Assembly: GCA_050184115.1 (NCBI GenBank) | Contig: JBFXAQ010000005.1 | Location: forward strand, 62,001 to 126,000 | DNA from: JACKNG01 sp050184115 | GTDB lineage: Bacteria; Pseudomonadota; Gammaproteobacteria; Ga0077536 | Length of the DNA: 64,000 bases | Direction: 5' to 3' | Shown here: positions 8,028 through 17,479 of the stretch, one piece after another | Layout: every line of letters starts with the position of its first letter | How positions within the stretch are numbered: position 1 is the first letter of the stretch | The notes under the pieces: model-generated | What the model was told of the DNA's origin: nothing | The model's input: the letters and a program-made list of their open reading frames with translations, nothing else | Databases searched by the model: none | Program-made: the position numbers and the translations under genes

Positions 8028-8971
8028 TCAGTTCGAGGGCGGAGAGAGACGGCCCAGGGTCCGCGCGGTGCCGAGCCATGCCCCCGCCCAGCCGAGCACC
8101 GCGCCGGTCCCGACCAGGCCCAGCATCACGCTCACGCCCGGTCCGTGCAGGCGGAACGGGCTGAGATAGGCCGCCGCCAAGGCTTGCACGGGTTCGGCCA
8201 GGGCGAAGATCACGGCCTCGACCAGCAGTACCGCGCCGAACCCGGCCACGGCGCCCTGGAGGAGGCCGCCGTACAGAAAGGGACGACGGACATGGGCGTC
8301 CGTGGCGCCGACCAGTTTCAGTACTTCGATCTCGGCGGCATGCTCCTGGACGGCGACCCGTACCGTGTTGCCGACGATCAGCACCGTGGAGCCGAGCAGC
8401 AACACGGCCACCACCAACAGCGCACGCTCGGCGAGGCGGGTGACGGCGCCCAGGCGTTCGATCCAGGCGACATCGACGATGACGTCATCGACACCATCCT
8501 GCTCGCGGATCCACCCGCTCAGCGCCGTACCATCGTCATTTGCGACCGGATCCCGCAGGGTTACGACCAGCACGTCAGGCAGGGGGTTGCGATCGCCGAA
8601 GGCTCCCCGGTCGAGCCCCATGCTGGCGGCAAATTCCGCGAACGCATCCCCCGCCGCGACGCGTTCGACACCGCCGACCTCCGGCCGCGCGGCGAGGGCG
8701 GCGGCGAAGCTCGAAATCACCTCCGGTGCCGCTCCGTGCTGCATGAAAACCGTCAAGCTCGGCTGCGCACCCCATTGGTCGAACAGCGCGCGATGCTGCT
8801 CGAGCAGGATCAGCAAGGTTGCCGGCAGCGCGAGAGCGATGGCCATGACGGCAATGCCGGAGAGGTTGGCGACCGGCGTGCCGCGCAGATGGCGAATCGC
8901 GGCACGCCAGGCGCGACGGTGGCCGCGCAGCCAGGGACTGGCGCCCAGTCGGGCGAGTCGACGTGTACGGC

Positions 8972-8975
<4 letters not shown>
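8028..8975 (-). CDS. ftsX: Cell-division ABC transporter permease FtsX
   Basis: Membrane subunit of the FtsEX complex, 315 residues, which sits at the divisome and controls cell-wall hydrolases rather than transporting a solute. The N-terminal basic segment (RRLARLGASPWLRGHRRAW) precedes helix 1 (about 38-60). A periplasmic domain of about 110 residues follows, then three C-terminal helices with the FtsX/MacB-type core around EIEVLKLVGATDAHVRRPF. It overlaps ftsE by 4 bases and ends the ftsY-ftsE-ftsX operon. Confidence 0.95.
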
Positions 8976-9639
<664 letters not shown>

Positions 9640-9643
<4 letters not shown>

Positions 9644-10563
9644 GCCGTCTCGGCATCCGTGCGGCCGAAATCGCCGAGCAGCGCCTCGACGAAGCTGGCC
9701 GCTTCGAAAACCTGCAGATCCTCCGCCGCCTCGCCGACCCCGACGTAGCGGATCGGCAGGCCGAATCGCTCCGCAAGGGCGAAGATGACGCCGCCGCGCG
9801 CGGTGCCGTCCAGCTTGGTCAGGGCGAGGCCCGTGACCTCGACCGCGGCGAGGAACTGTTCGGCCTGGTTGATGGCGTTCTGGCCCATGGTGGCATCGAG
9901 CACGAGCAGCGTCTCGTGCGGCGCGCTCGCGTCGTGCTTGCCGATCACACGACGAACCTTGGCCAGCTCCGCCATGAGGTTGTCCTGGGTGTGCAGGCGC
10001 CCGGCGGTGTCGGCGATGAGCACGTCGATGCCGCGGCTTCTGGCCGACTGGCAGGCGTCGAACACCACCGCGGCCGGATCCGCGCCGGGCGCCTGCGCGA
10101 TCACGGGAATGCCGAGACGCTCGCCCCAGGTGCGCAGCTGCTCGACGGCGGCGGCGCGGAAGGTGTCGCCGGCAGCGAGCATCACCTTGTAACCGTCGTC
10201 CTTCAGGCGGCGCGCCATCTTGGCGATGGTGGTGGTCTTGCCCACCCCGTTGACGCCGACGACCAGCAGTACGTACAGGCCGCTGCCGGGCGGGGGGAAA
10301 GCGAGTGGCTGTTGGCAGGGTTCGAGGATGGCGCGCATCTCGCGCTCGATGGCCGTCGCCGGCGTGTCCTTGTTCGCGATCTTGCGCACGGCGTCGACGA
10401 GGCGGGTCGTCGCGCGCACACCGACGTCACTGCGCAGCAGCAAGGTCTCGATGTCGTCGAGCGTGGCCGCGTCGAGGCGCGTGCGGCTTCCGATGAGGCG
10501 GCTCAGGCCGCCGAGCAGACCGTCGCGCGTGCGCGCGATTCCGGCTTTCAGACGAGAAAACAT
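9640..10563 (-). CDS. ftsY: Signal recognition particle receptor FtsY
   Basis: SRP receptor GTPase of 307 residues that docks ribosome-SRP complexes at the membrane for cotranslational insertion. The N domain (about residues 1-90) leads into the G domain with G1 GVNGVGKTTTIAKMA, the DTFRAAAVEQL insertion motif, G3 DTAGRLH, and G4/G5 around LTKLDGTARGG. The long acidic A domain of Escherichia coli FtsY is missing; the protein starts with a short basic, amphipathic segment (MFSRLKAGIARTRDGLLGGL) that could bind membrane. It begins the ftsYEX operon, divergent from the M16 peptidase pair across a 180-base gap. Confidence 0.96.
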
Positions 10564-10743
10564 GGGCAGGGGCCAGGTTCAGGGTACTGGTCGATGGGTC
10601 ACGGGTACTGTCACGCGCCGGCCCGGGCCGGCCGGCGCACGGATTGCGCTATCCTAGCACCTGCGACGCGACCGATGGCGATGGAACGGAACGCCGCGCG
10701 GCGCATCTATTCCTGAGCCCTCGAAACAACCGGAGTACCCGCC

Positions 10744-12093
10744 TTGCGATCGATCTGCCTGCTGCTGGCCGGGCTGGCCCTCGTCGCCCCGCCCTGTCCC
10801 GCCGAGACCGCCAAGCGCACCCACGAATTCACTCTCGACAACGGCCTCGAGCTGATCGTGCAGGAAGACCACCGCGCGCCGGTAGCCGTTGTCCAGGTCT
10901 GGTACCGCGTGGGTTCGGCCTACGAACACGATGGCATCACCGGCGTCTCGCACGCCCTCGAACACATGATGTTCAAGGACACCAAGTCACTCGCGACCGG
11001 CGAGTTCTCGCGCATCGTGGCGAGCCGCGGCGGACGTGAGAACGCCTTTACGAGCACCGATTACACCGCTTACTTCCAGCAATGGGCGGCGGGCAACGTC
11101 GAGGAGAGCTTCCGCCTCGAGGCCGAACGGATGGCCAACCTCGTCATCAGCGACGAGGAGTTTGCCAAGGAGATCAACGTCGTGCTCGAGGAGCGCCGCC
11201 TGCGCACCGACGACAATCCGCAGGCGCTCGCCAGCGAGGCGACACAGGCCGTGGCCTTCCAGACCGGCCCCTACCGCCAGCCGATCATCGGTTGGGAGGC
11301 CGACATCCAGCAGATGACGGCGGCCGACATCCGCCAGTGGTACCAGCGCTGGTACGGCCCCAACAACGCCACGCTCGTGGTCGTCGGCGACGTCGAACCG
11401 CAGGCGGTGCACGCCCTGGCCGTGAAGCATTTCGGTGCGCTGCCGGCGCGCGAAATCCTGCCGCCCAAGGCACGCCCCGAGGTGTCCCAGCACGGCACCA
11501 AGCGCGTGACTTACGCCAGCGACAGGGCCCGCAACCCCTACCTCGTGATGGGTTTCAAGGTGCCGGTGCTGTCGGCGGCGGTGCGGGACGAGGCCATTGA
11601 AGAATGGGAGATCTACGCCCTCGACGTGCTCGCCGAAACCCTCGACGGCGACGACAGCGCGCGGCTCTCGCGCAACCTCGTGCGCGGGCGCGAACTCGCC
11701 TCGCACATCGATGCCGGTTTCTCGGCAACGGCGATGCTGCCGACGCTGTTCTACTTCAACGCGGTGCCGCGCGACGGCGTCGCGCTGGCCGATCTCGAAC
11801 GGGCCATCCTGACCGAGATCGAGGCCCTGAAGCAGTCGCCCCCGGCGGCCGCGGAACTCGAACGCATCAAGACCCAGGTGGTCGCCGACACCGTCTTCGA
11901 GCGCGACTCGATGATGCACCAGGCGATCATCATCGGCAGCCTGGAGTCGGTCGGTCTCGACTGGCGGCTACGCGACGAGTACGTCGACAAGATTCGCGCG
12001 GTGACCCCCGAGCAGGTGCAGGCAGTTGCCGCCAAGTACTTCGTCCCCGATGGCCTGACCGTGTCCTACCTGCTGCCGGAGACCGAGTCGTGA
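10744..12093 (+). CDS. Periplasmic M16 family zinc metallopeptidase (catalytic subunit)
   Basis: Insulinase-family peptidase of 449 residues with a signal peptide (residues 1 to about 20, cleavage after CPAET or nearby). The inverted zinc motif HxxEH is present in SHALEHMMFKD (about residues 71-81), and the distal Glu lies in the segment EINVVLEERRLR. Start is a TTG at 10744, chosen because it gives a complete signal peptide. The next gene encodes a partner of the same fold without the zinc motif, and the two overlap. This pair next to ftsY and rsmD is conserved in Pseudomonas-like genomes. The substrate is unknown. Confidence 0.92.
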   Translation: MRSICLLLAGLALVAPPCPAETAKRTHEFTLDNGLELIVQEDHRAPVAVVQVWYRVGSAYEHDGITGVSHALEHMMFKDTKSLATGEFSRIVASRGGRENAFTSTDYTAYFQQWAAGNVEESFRLEAERMANLVISDEEFAKEINVVLEERRLRTDDNPQALASEATQAVAFQTGPYRQPIIGWEADIQQMTAADIRQWYQRWYGPNNATLVVVGDVEPQAVHALAVKHFGALPAREILPPKARPEVSQHGTKRVTYASDRARNPYLVMGFKVPVLSAAVRDEAIEEWEIYALDVLAETLDGDDSARLSRNLVRGRELASHIDAGFSATAMLPTLFYFNAVPRDGVALADLERAILTEIEALKQSPPAAAELERIKTQVVADTVFERDSMMHQAIIIGSLESVGLDWRLRDEYVDKIRAVTPEQVQAVAAKYFVPDGLTVSYLLPETES

Positions 12094-13409
12094 GGCGCGT
12101 GCTGACTCGGCTTTTCGCCGTCGCGCTTGCCTGCCTGCCGCCCGGCGTGCTGGCGGCGATGCCGGACATCGCGCACTGGACCACGGCCAACGGCGCGCGG
12201 GTCTATTTCGTGGCCGCGCCCGAAATCCCGATGGTCGACGCCCGCGTCGTTTTCGCCGCCGGGAGCGCGCGCGACGACGGCCGTCCGGGGCTCGCCGAAC
12301 TCACCAACGATCTTCTGCGCGAAGGCGCCGGCGAGCGCGACGCCGACGCCTTCAGCAGTGCGCTCGGCGCGACCGGCGCGCGGTTGTCGAACGGTTCACT
12401 GCGCGACATGGCCTATGTCGAGGTGCGCACGCTGGCCGAGCCGCGCTACGCCGAGCCAGCGCTCGCCCTGCTCGCCGATGCCATCGCGCGCCCGCGCTTC
12501 GATGCTGCCGCGGTCGATCGCGTCAAGGGCCGAGCGCTGGTGGCCCTGCGTCATCGCGAACAGTCGCCGGAGTCGATTGCCGAGGACACCTTCTACAGCG
12601 AGATCTACGGCAAGCATCCCTACGCCTCGGTACCGGATGGCACGCCCGAGAGCGTGACGGCGCTCACGCGGGACGACATCGCCGCCTTCCACCAGCGTTA
12701 CTACGTCGCGCAGAACGCCGTGATCGCCATCGTCGGCGACGTCGACCGCGCCCGCGCGGAGGCCATCGCCGAAACCCTGAGCGCGGGGCTCATCAAAGGC
12801 CAACGCGCCCCGACGCTGCCGGCGGTGCCGACCACCACCGCGCACGAACGCCGTGTCGATTATCCCTCGATCCAGAGCCACGTACGGGTCGGCCTCCCGG
12901 GCATGCGACGCGGCGACCCGGACTACTTTCCGTTGCTGGTCGGCAATCACGCGCTCGGCGGCAACTCGCTGGTCTCGATCCTGTTCCGCGAAATCCGCAA
13001 CAAGCGCGGCCTGTCCTACAGCGCCTACAGTTACTTCGTGCCGATGGCGGTCGAAGGACCGTTCGTCGCCATGTTGCAGACCGATCGCGCCCAGGAAGCC
13101 GAGGCCGTTGCGGTGCTGCGTCAAACCCTGGCCGGATTCATCGCCGACGGGCCACCGGCGGGCGATCTCGAGGCGGCCAAGCAGAATCTCGTCGGCGGGT
13201 TCCCGTTGCGCATCGACAGTAACGACAAGATCGTCGAGTACATCGCCATGATCGGCTTCTACGACCTGCCGCTGGATTACCTCGAGCAGTTCACGCGCAA
13301 GGTTGCCGCGGTCACCGCGGCCGACGTCCGCGACGCGTTCGCGCGGCGCGTGCCGCTGGACGGGCTGGTCACCGTGGTGGTCGGTCGTGCCGAAGCGGAA
13401 GACGGCTGA
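12090..13409 (+). CDS. M16 family peptidase, non-catalytic partner subunit
   Basis: A 439-residue insulinase-fold protein. It starts at a GTG overlapping the previous stop (GTGA) and has a signal peptide (RVLTRLFAVALACLPPGVLA). Where the catalytic partner has HxxEH, this protein has LTNDLLREGA, so it cannot bind zinc there. The C-terminal half keeps the family segment with NHALGGNSLVSILFREIRNKRGLSYSA split across the active-site partner loop (Arg/Tyr). Paired M16 proteins form heterodimers in which one subunit supplies the metal site and the other these residues. Its 3' end overlaps rsmD by 23 bases. Confidence 0.9.
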   Translation: MRRVLTRLFAVALACLPPGVLAAMPDIAHWTTANGARVYFVAAPEIPMVDARVVFAAGSARDDGRPGLAELTNDLLREGAGERDADAFSSALGATGARLSNGSLRDMAYVEVRTLAEPRYAEPALALLADAIARPRFDAAAVDRVKGRALVALRHREQSPESIAEDTFYSEIYGKHPYASVPDGTPESVTALTRDDIAAFHQRYYVAQNAVIAIVGDVDRARAEAIAETLSAGLIKGQRAPTLPAVPTTTAHERRVDYPSIQSHVRVGLPGMRRGDPDYFPLLVGNHALGGNSLVSILFREIRNKRGLSYSAYSYFVPMAVEGPFVAMLQTDRAQEAEAVAVLRQTLAGFIADGPPAGDLEAAKQNLVGGFPLRIDSNDKIVEYIAMIGFYDLPLDYLEQFTRKVAAVTAADVRDAFARRVPLDGLVTVVVGRAEAEDG

Positions 13410-13971
13410 CCCGCCCCGCCACGCGCCGGGTCACGTCCGCATCATCGGCGGCCACTGGCGCGGCACCCGCATCGAAGTCGCGGCGCGGCCGGATCTGCGC
13501 CCGACCGGCGACCGCGTGCGCGAGACCCTGTTCAACTGGCTGGCGCCGTGGATCGAGGGTGCGCGCTGCCTCGATCTCTATGCCGGCACCGGCGTGCTCG
13601 GTTTCGAAGCGGTCTCGCGGGGCGCGACGGGTGCCGTGCTGGTGGAGCGCGACGGCGCGCTCGTCGCGCGCCTCGAAGCACTGTGTACGCGGCTCGACGC
13701 CACCGACACGATGACCGTCGTGCGCGACGATGCTGAGCGCTGGCTGACCAGGTCACCGACGCCCTTCGACATCGTCTTTCTCGATCCGCCGTTCGCCAGC
13801 GGCCGCGTCGACGCGCTGCTCAGCCGGCTGGCCGAAGGGTGGCTTGCGCCGCACGCGCTGGTCTACCTCGAACAGACGGCCGGCGCGCCCGACCCGCCGC
13901 CGCCGTGGCACGTACGCAAGGCGGGCCACACGCGCCACGTCAGCTACAGGTTGCTCGAACGTACGGGTTGA
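13387..13971 (+). CDS. rsmD: 16S rRNA (guanine966-N2)-methyltransferase RsmD
   Basis: SAM-dependent methyltransferase of 194 residues that methylates G966 of 16S rRNA during 30S assembly. Family blocks are HVRIIGGHWRGT near the N-terminus, the RPTGDRVRETLFNWL block, SAM motif I LDLYAGTGVLGFEAVSRGA, and the catalytic NPPY-type motif FLDPPF (about residues 134-139). The GTG at 13387 gives a normal length and overlaps the upstream M16 gene by 23 bases. It is followed by coaD, a very common pairing. Confidence 0.93.
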   Translation: MPKRKTADPPRHAPGHVRIIGGHWRGTRIEVAARPDLRPTGDRVRETLFNWLAPWIEGARCLDLYAGTGVLGFEAVSRGATGAVLVERDGALVARLEALCTRLDATDTMTVVRDDAERWLTRSPTPFDIVFLDPPFASGRVDALLSRLAEGWLAPHALVYLEQTAGAPDPPPPWHVRKAGHTRHVSYRLLERTG

Positions 13972-14093
13972 CGCCGGCGAGGCGGCCGCACGGGCCGTGC
14001 GACTCGCGTCGAACACGTCCGAGAAATCCGGGCTAGAATGGCCGCCCGTTCAATCCCGGCACGCAGGTCGTGCCGTGCAAGCAGGACTTCACG

Positions 14094-14588
14094 TTGGCCG
14101 TCACCGCAATCTATCCCGGCACGTTCGATCCCATCACGCTGGGCCATGTCGACATCGTCTCGCGCGGCGCGCCGCTGTTCGAGCGGTTGATCCTCGCCGT
14201 CGCCGGCAGTACGTCGAAGAAGACGGTGTTCTCGGCCGACGAACGCGTCGAGCTCGCACGCGAGATCCTCGCCGACTTCACCAACGTCGAGGTCAAGCGC
14301 TTCGATGGCCTGATGGTCGATTTCGCACGCGCCGAAGGTGCCTCGGTGGTGTTGCGCGGACTGCGCGCGGTGACCGACTTCGAATACGAGTTCCAGCTCG
14401 CCGGCATGAACCGCAAATTGATGCCGGAATGCGACACGGTGTTCCTGCCAACGTCTGAGAAATACACCTACATCTCTTCCTCGCTGGTGCGCGAGATCGC
14501 GACGCTCGGCGGGGACATCTCCGATTTCGTCCACCCGCGCATCAAACAGGTCCTCGACGAGCGCCTGGTGCGTACCAAGAAGTCGTAA
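14094..14588 (+). CDS. coaD: Phosphopantetheine adenylyltransferase
   Basis: Penultimate enzyme of coenzyme A synthesis: 4'-phosphopantetheine plus ATP gives dephospho-CoA. The nucleotidyltransferase motif YPGTFDPITLGH is at the extreme N-terminus and the ISSSLVRE motif at about residues 127-134. I chose the TTG at 14094 because AGGA lies 7 bases upstream and the resulting 164-residue protein (xAVTAIYPGTFDP) matches the family. A GTG at 14070 would add eight residues. A TAGAAT hexamer at 14034-14039 could be a -10 box, but no matching -35 is visible. Confidence 0.94.
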   Translation: MAVTAIYPGTFDPITLGHVDIVSRGAPLFERLILAVAGSTSKKTVFSADERVELAREILADFTNVEVKRFDGLMVDFARAEGASVVLRGLRAVTDFEYEFQLAGMNRKLMPECDTVFLPTSEKYTYISSSLVREIATLGGDISDFVHPRIKQVLDERLVRTKKS

Positions 14589-14619
14589 ACGCGGCCCGGG
14601 CGACCGCGCGGCCAGGGTC

Positions 14620-14883
14620 ATGGCGCTCAAGATCACCGACCAGTGCATCAACTGCGATGTCTGCGAACCGGAATGTCCGAACGGCGCCATCTACGACGGT
14701 GAGGCGCATTACCTGATCGATCCCGACAAGTGCACCGAGTGCGTCGGCCATTTCGACGAACCGCAGTGCGTGCAAGTGTGCCCGGTCGACTGCATTCCCA
14801 AGGATCCCGAGCACGTCGAGGACCGCGACGCGCTGCTGGCCAAGTACACCCGCCTGATGGCGCTCGTCTCGGAGGCCGGATGA
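14620..14883 (+). CDS. 2[4Fe-4S] ferredoxin, YfhL type
   Basis: Ferredoxin of 87 residues with two cysteine clusters. The first is CINCDVCEPECP (CxxCxxCxxxC), and the second begins CTECVGHFDEPQC and ends VCPVDCI, with the longer insertion between its first cysteines typical of the YfhL or Allochromatium type. It is an electron carrier of low potential in the cytosol; its partner is not evident here. The gene starts 31 bases after coaD, as in Pseudomonas, and its stop overlaps the ggt start codon by 4 bases. Confidence 0.94.
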   Translation: MALKITDQCINCDVCEPECPNGAIYDGEAHYLIDPDKCTECVGHFDEPQCVQVCPVDCIPKDPEHVEDRDALLAKYTRLMALVSEAG

Positions 14884-16571
14884 CCATGTTGAGAAGAACC
14901 TGGCTCAAGCTCGCCGGCGCCGCGCTTGTCGCCTTCCTCGCCGGCCCGTTGGCGGCGCGCGACGCCACCCCTGGTGCCAACGCCATCGCCTCGGCGCACC
15001 CGGACGCGACGGCCGCAGGCCGCGAAGTCCTCGAAGCCGGCGGCAACGCCTTCGATGCCGCGGTGGCGGTGTCGGCGGCACTGGCCGTGGTCGAGCCCTA
15101 CAGCTCGGGCATCGGCGGCGGCGCCTTCTTCCTGCTGCACCGCGCCGAGGACGGCGCCGAACGCTTCGTCGACGCGCGCGAGACGGCACCGGCGGCGGCG
15201 AGCGCCGACATGTACCTCGACGAGAACGGAGAGTTTGTCCGCGCACGTTCGCTGGACGGCGGCCTCGCCGCGGCCATCCCCGGCCTGCCGGCGGCGCTGG
15301 TGCACCTCGCCCACCAGTACGGCCGCCTCGAGCTCGCGCAATCCCTCGCGCCGGCCATCCGCCTCGCCCGCGAAGGCTTCGAGACCGGTCCGCGCTACGC
15401 CATGATGGCGGGCTACCGCGCGGCCGCGCTGCGCGCTACCGGCACCGCGGCCGCGGTGTTCCTCGTCGACGGCGAGGCGCCGCCGCCCGGTACGCGTATC
15501 GTGCAGCCCGAGCTCGCCGCGACGCTCGAGAGCATCGCCGCCGACGGCGCCGAGAGCTTCTACCGTGGCGAACTCGCGCAGCGGCTGGTCGCCGGCGTCA
15601 AGGCTGCCGGCGGCATCTGGAGCCTGGAAGACCTCGCCACCTACGAGGTGCGCGAGCGCACCCCGATCGTCGGCCAGTACCACGACATTCGCGTGGTCTC
15701 GGCGCCACCGCCATCGTCCGGCGGCATCGTGTTGCTGGAGGCCCTCAACATTCTCGAGCGCTACGACCTCGCCCAGCTCGACGCGGCGAGCCGCATGCAC
15801 GTCGTCATCGAGGCGATGCGGCGTGCCTACCGCGATCGCGCCGATTTCCTCGGCGATCCCGACTTCACCGCCATCCCGGTCGAGCACCTGATCGACAAGG
15901 ACTACGCCGACTGGCTGGCACGCGACCTCGCGCTCGATCACGCCACCCCGAGCAGCAGCCTGCCACCCGTCGGGGCCAAGCCGGAAGGTCGCGACACCAC
16001 CCACTTCTCGGTCATCGACGCCGCCGGCAACCGCGTCGCGGCCACGCTCAGCATCAACACGCCGTTCGGTTCCACCGTCATGCCGCCCGGCACGGGTGTG
16101 GTGCTGAACAACGAGATGGACGACTTCTCGGCAGCGCCATTGACCCCCAACACCTATGGCCTGGTCGGCGCCGGTGCCAACTCGATCGCCCCGCACAAGC
16201 GCCCCCTGTCGAGCATGACGCCGACCTTCGTCGAGGGGCCCGAGCGCGTCGGCATCCTCGGCACCCCGGGCGGCAGCCGCATCATCTCCATGGTGCTCAT
16301 CGGCGTGCTCGAGTATGCCGCGGGCAAGCCACCGGCCGCCTGGGTTGCCGCGCCGCGCTACCACCACCAGTACCTGCCCGATACCGTGCAGTACGAAGAT
16401 GGCGGCATCCCGGCCGACATCGCTGCAGCGCTCACCGCGCGTGGTCACACGCTCAGCGAAGTGGGCCGCAACTACGGCAACATGCAGGCTATCGCGTGGG
16501 ACCGCGCCAGCGGCGAGGTCGAGGCGGCGAGCGATCCGCGCGGCGAGGGCGGCGCCGAGGTCTGGCCGTGA
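14880..16571 (+). CDS. ggt: Gamma-glutamyltransferase
   Basis: Periplasmic Ntn hydrolase of 563 residues that cleaves or transfers the gamma-glutamyl group of glutathione. A signal peptide (LKLAGAALVAFLAGPLAA) is followed by the large subunit with AGGNAFDAAVAVSAALAVVEP and SSGIGGGAFF. Autocleavage would occur before the Thr in GRDTTHFSV (about residue 377), which becomes the nucleophile of the small subunit. Further markers are SINTPFGS, NNEMDDFS and the substrate-binding segment PLSSMTPTF. The ATG at 14880 overlaps the ferredoxin stop; an ATG two codons later is equally possible. The gene ends 8 bases before a long inverted repeat. Confidence 0.95.
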   Translation: MTMLRRTWLKLAGAALVAFLAGPLAARDATPGANAIASAHPDATAAGREVLEAGGNAFDAAVAVSAALAVVEPYSSGIGGGAFFLLHRAEDGAERFVDARETAPAAASADMYLDENGEFVRARSLDGGLAAAIPGLPAALVHLAHQYGRLELAQSLAPAIRLAREGFETGPRYAMMAGYRAAALRATGTAAAVFLVDGEAPPPGTRIVQPELAATLESIAADGAESFYRGELAQRLVAGVKAAGGIWSLEDLATYEVRERTPIVGQYHDIRVVSAPPPSSGGIVLLEALNILERYDLAQLDAASRMHVVIEAMRRAYRDRADFLGDPDFTAIPVEHLIDKDYADWLARDLALDHATPSSSLPPVGAKPEGRDTTHFSVIDAAGNRVAATLSINTPFGSTVMPPGTGVVLNNEMDDFSAAPLTPNTYGLVGAGANSIAPHKRPLSSMTPTFVEGPERVGILGTPGGSRIISMVLIGVLEYAAGKPPAAWVAAPRYHHQYLPDTVQYEDGGIPADIAAALTARGHTLSEVGRNYGNMQAIAWDRASGEVEAASDPRGEGGAEVWP

Positions 16572-16578
16572 GCGTCGT

Positions 16579-16661
16579 AACGGGGACAGTATACTTTTCG
16601 CCCGTTCAGGCCTTCTTAAATGCACGGGCGTCGGGGCGGCGAAAAGTATACTGTCCCCGTT
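16579..16661. repeat. REP-like element: 24-bp perfect inverted repeat
   Basis: Two perfect 24-bp arms (16579-16602 and 16638-16661) begin and end with AACGGGGACAGTATACTT and its complement, separated by 35 bases. Nested within them is a second hairpin, CGCCCGT (16599-16605) with ACGGGCG (16624-16630). The element fills nearly all of the gap between the convergent genes ggt and mutM, the usual place for REP or REPIN sequences mobilised by REP-associated tyrosine transposases. From memory, GGGGACAGTATACTT-type ends are typical of such repeats. No transposase gene is nearby. It probably also acts as a bidirectional transcription barrier. Confidence 0.75.
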
Positions 16662-16663
16662 GA

Positions 16664-17479
16664 TCAGCGCTGACAGTGTGGGCAGAAGAAGCTCGAGCGC
16701 TGGCCGATGACGCGCAGGCGTAGCGGTTCTCCGCAGTCCACGCAGGGCTCGCCGGCACGCCCGTAGACCTTGAGGTTGTGGCGGAAGTATCCGGGTTCGC
16801 CGTCGTTGCGCACGAAATCGCGCAAGGTCGTACCGCCGGCCTCGATGGCCTCGCCGAGTACGTCGCGCACGTGTCCGATCAATGACGCGTAGCGCGCCCG
16901 GCTGACGCGGCCGGCAGCGCGCGCCGGGTGGATGCCGGCGCGGAACAGCGCCTCGCTGGCGTAGATGTTGCCGACGCCGACGACCACGTGCGAATCCATG
17001 ATGAAGTTCTTCACCGCCCCGCGCCGGCCATGCGCGAGTGCCACCACATAGTCGGTGTCGAACGCGCTGTCGAAGGGTTCGGGACCGAGGTGGGCCAGTA
17101 GCGCATGGGCCAGCGGATCGTCGGCCGTCCACAGCACCAGGCCGAAGCGGCGCGGGTCGCGCAGGCGCAGCGTATGGCGCGGGCCGAAATCGATCTCGAC
17201 GTGATCGTGCGGCAGGCGTGGCGCCTCGCGCGGCACCACGCGCAGCGAGCCCGACATGCCGAGATGCACGAGCAGCGTGCCCGTGCCGAAGTCGAACAGC
17301 AGGTACTTGGCGCGCCGCGCGACGGCACGCAGACGCCGCCCCGTGAGCAATGCCGGCAGCGTCGCGGGCACCGGTTGGCGCAGGCGCGGATCGCGCACCT
17401 CGACGGCGACGACACGACGCCCCTCCAGCAGGGGTGCGACACCGCGGCGGGTGGTCTCGACCTCGGGCAGCTCAGGCAT
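16664..17479 (-). CDS. mutM: Formamidopyrimidine-DNA glycosylase (Fpg/MutM)
   Basis: Base-excision repair enzyme of 271 residues that removes 8-oxoguanine and nicks the abasic site. The catalytic N-terminal Pro is in MPELPEVETTRRG, whose Glu3 is also essential. The conserved Lys loop (HLGMSGSLRV), the H2TH region with VGVGNIYASEALFRAGIHP, and the C-terminal zinc finger (CVDC ... CPHC, residues about 245-268) are all intact. The ATG at 17477-17479 gives the standard length. Its start overlaps the 3' end of the GldG-like gene by 8 bases, so it is cotranscribed with the ABC transporter. Confidence 0.96.
   Translation of the reverse strand: MPELPEVETTRRGVAPLLEGRRVVAVEVRDPRLRQPVPATLPALLTGRRLRAVARRAKYLLFDFGTGTLLVHLGMSGSLRVVPREAPRLPHDHVEIDFGPRHTLRLRDPRRFGLVLWTADDPLAHALLAHLGPEPFDSAFDTDYVVALAHGRRGAVKNFIMDSHVVVGVGNIYASEALFRAGIHPARAAGRVSRARYASLIGHVRDVLGEAIEAGGTTLRDFVRNDGEPGYFRHNLKVYGRAGEPCVDCGEPLRLRVIGQRSSFFCPHCQR

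Noticed and set aside
14034..14039. TAGAAT as a coaD promoter -10 box
   Set aside because: No acceptable -35 hexamer lies 16-18 bases upstream; mentioned only in the gene entry.
14709..17132. Minus-strand frame of 807 codons across ggt and part of mutM
   Set aside because: Shadow of ggt; mutM is read in another frame with all its catalytic residues.
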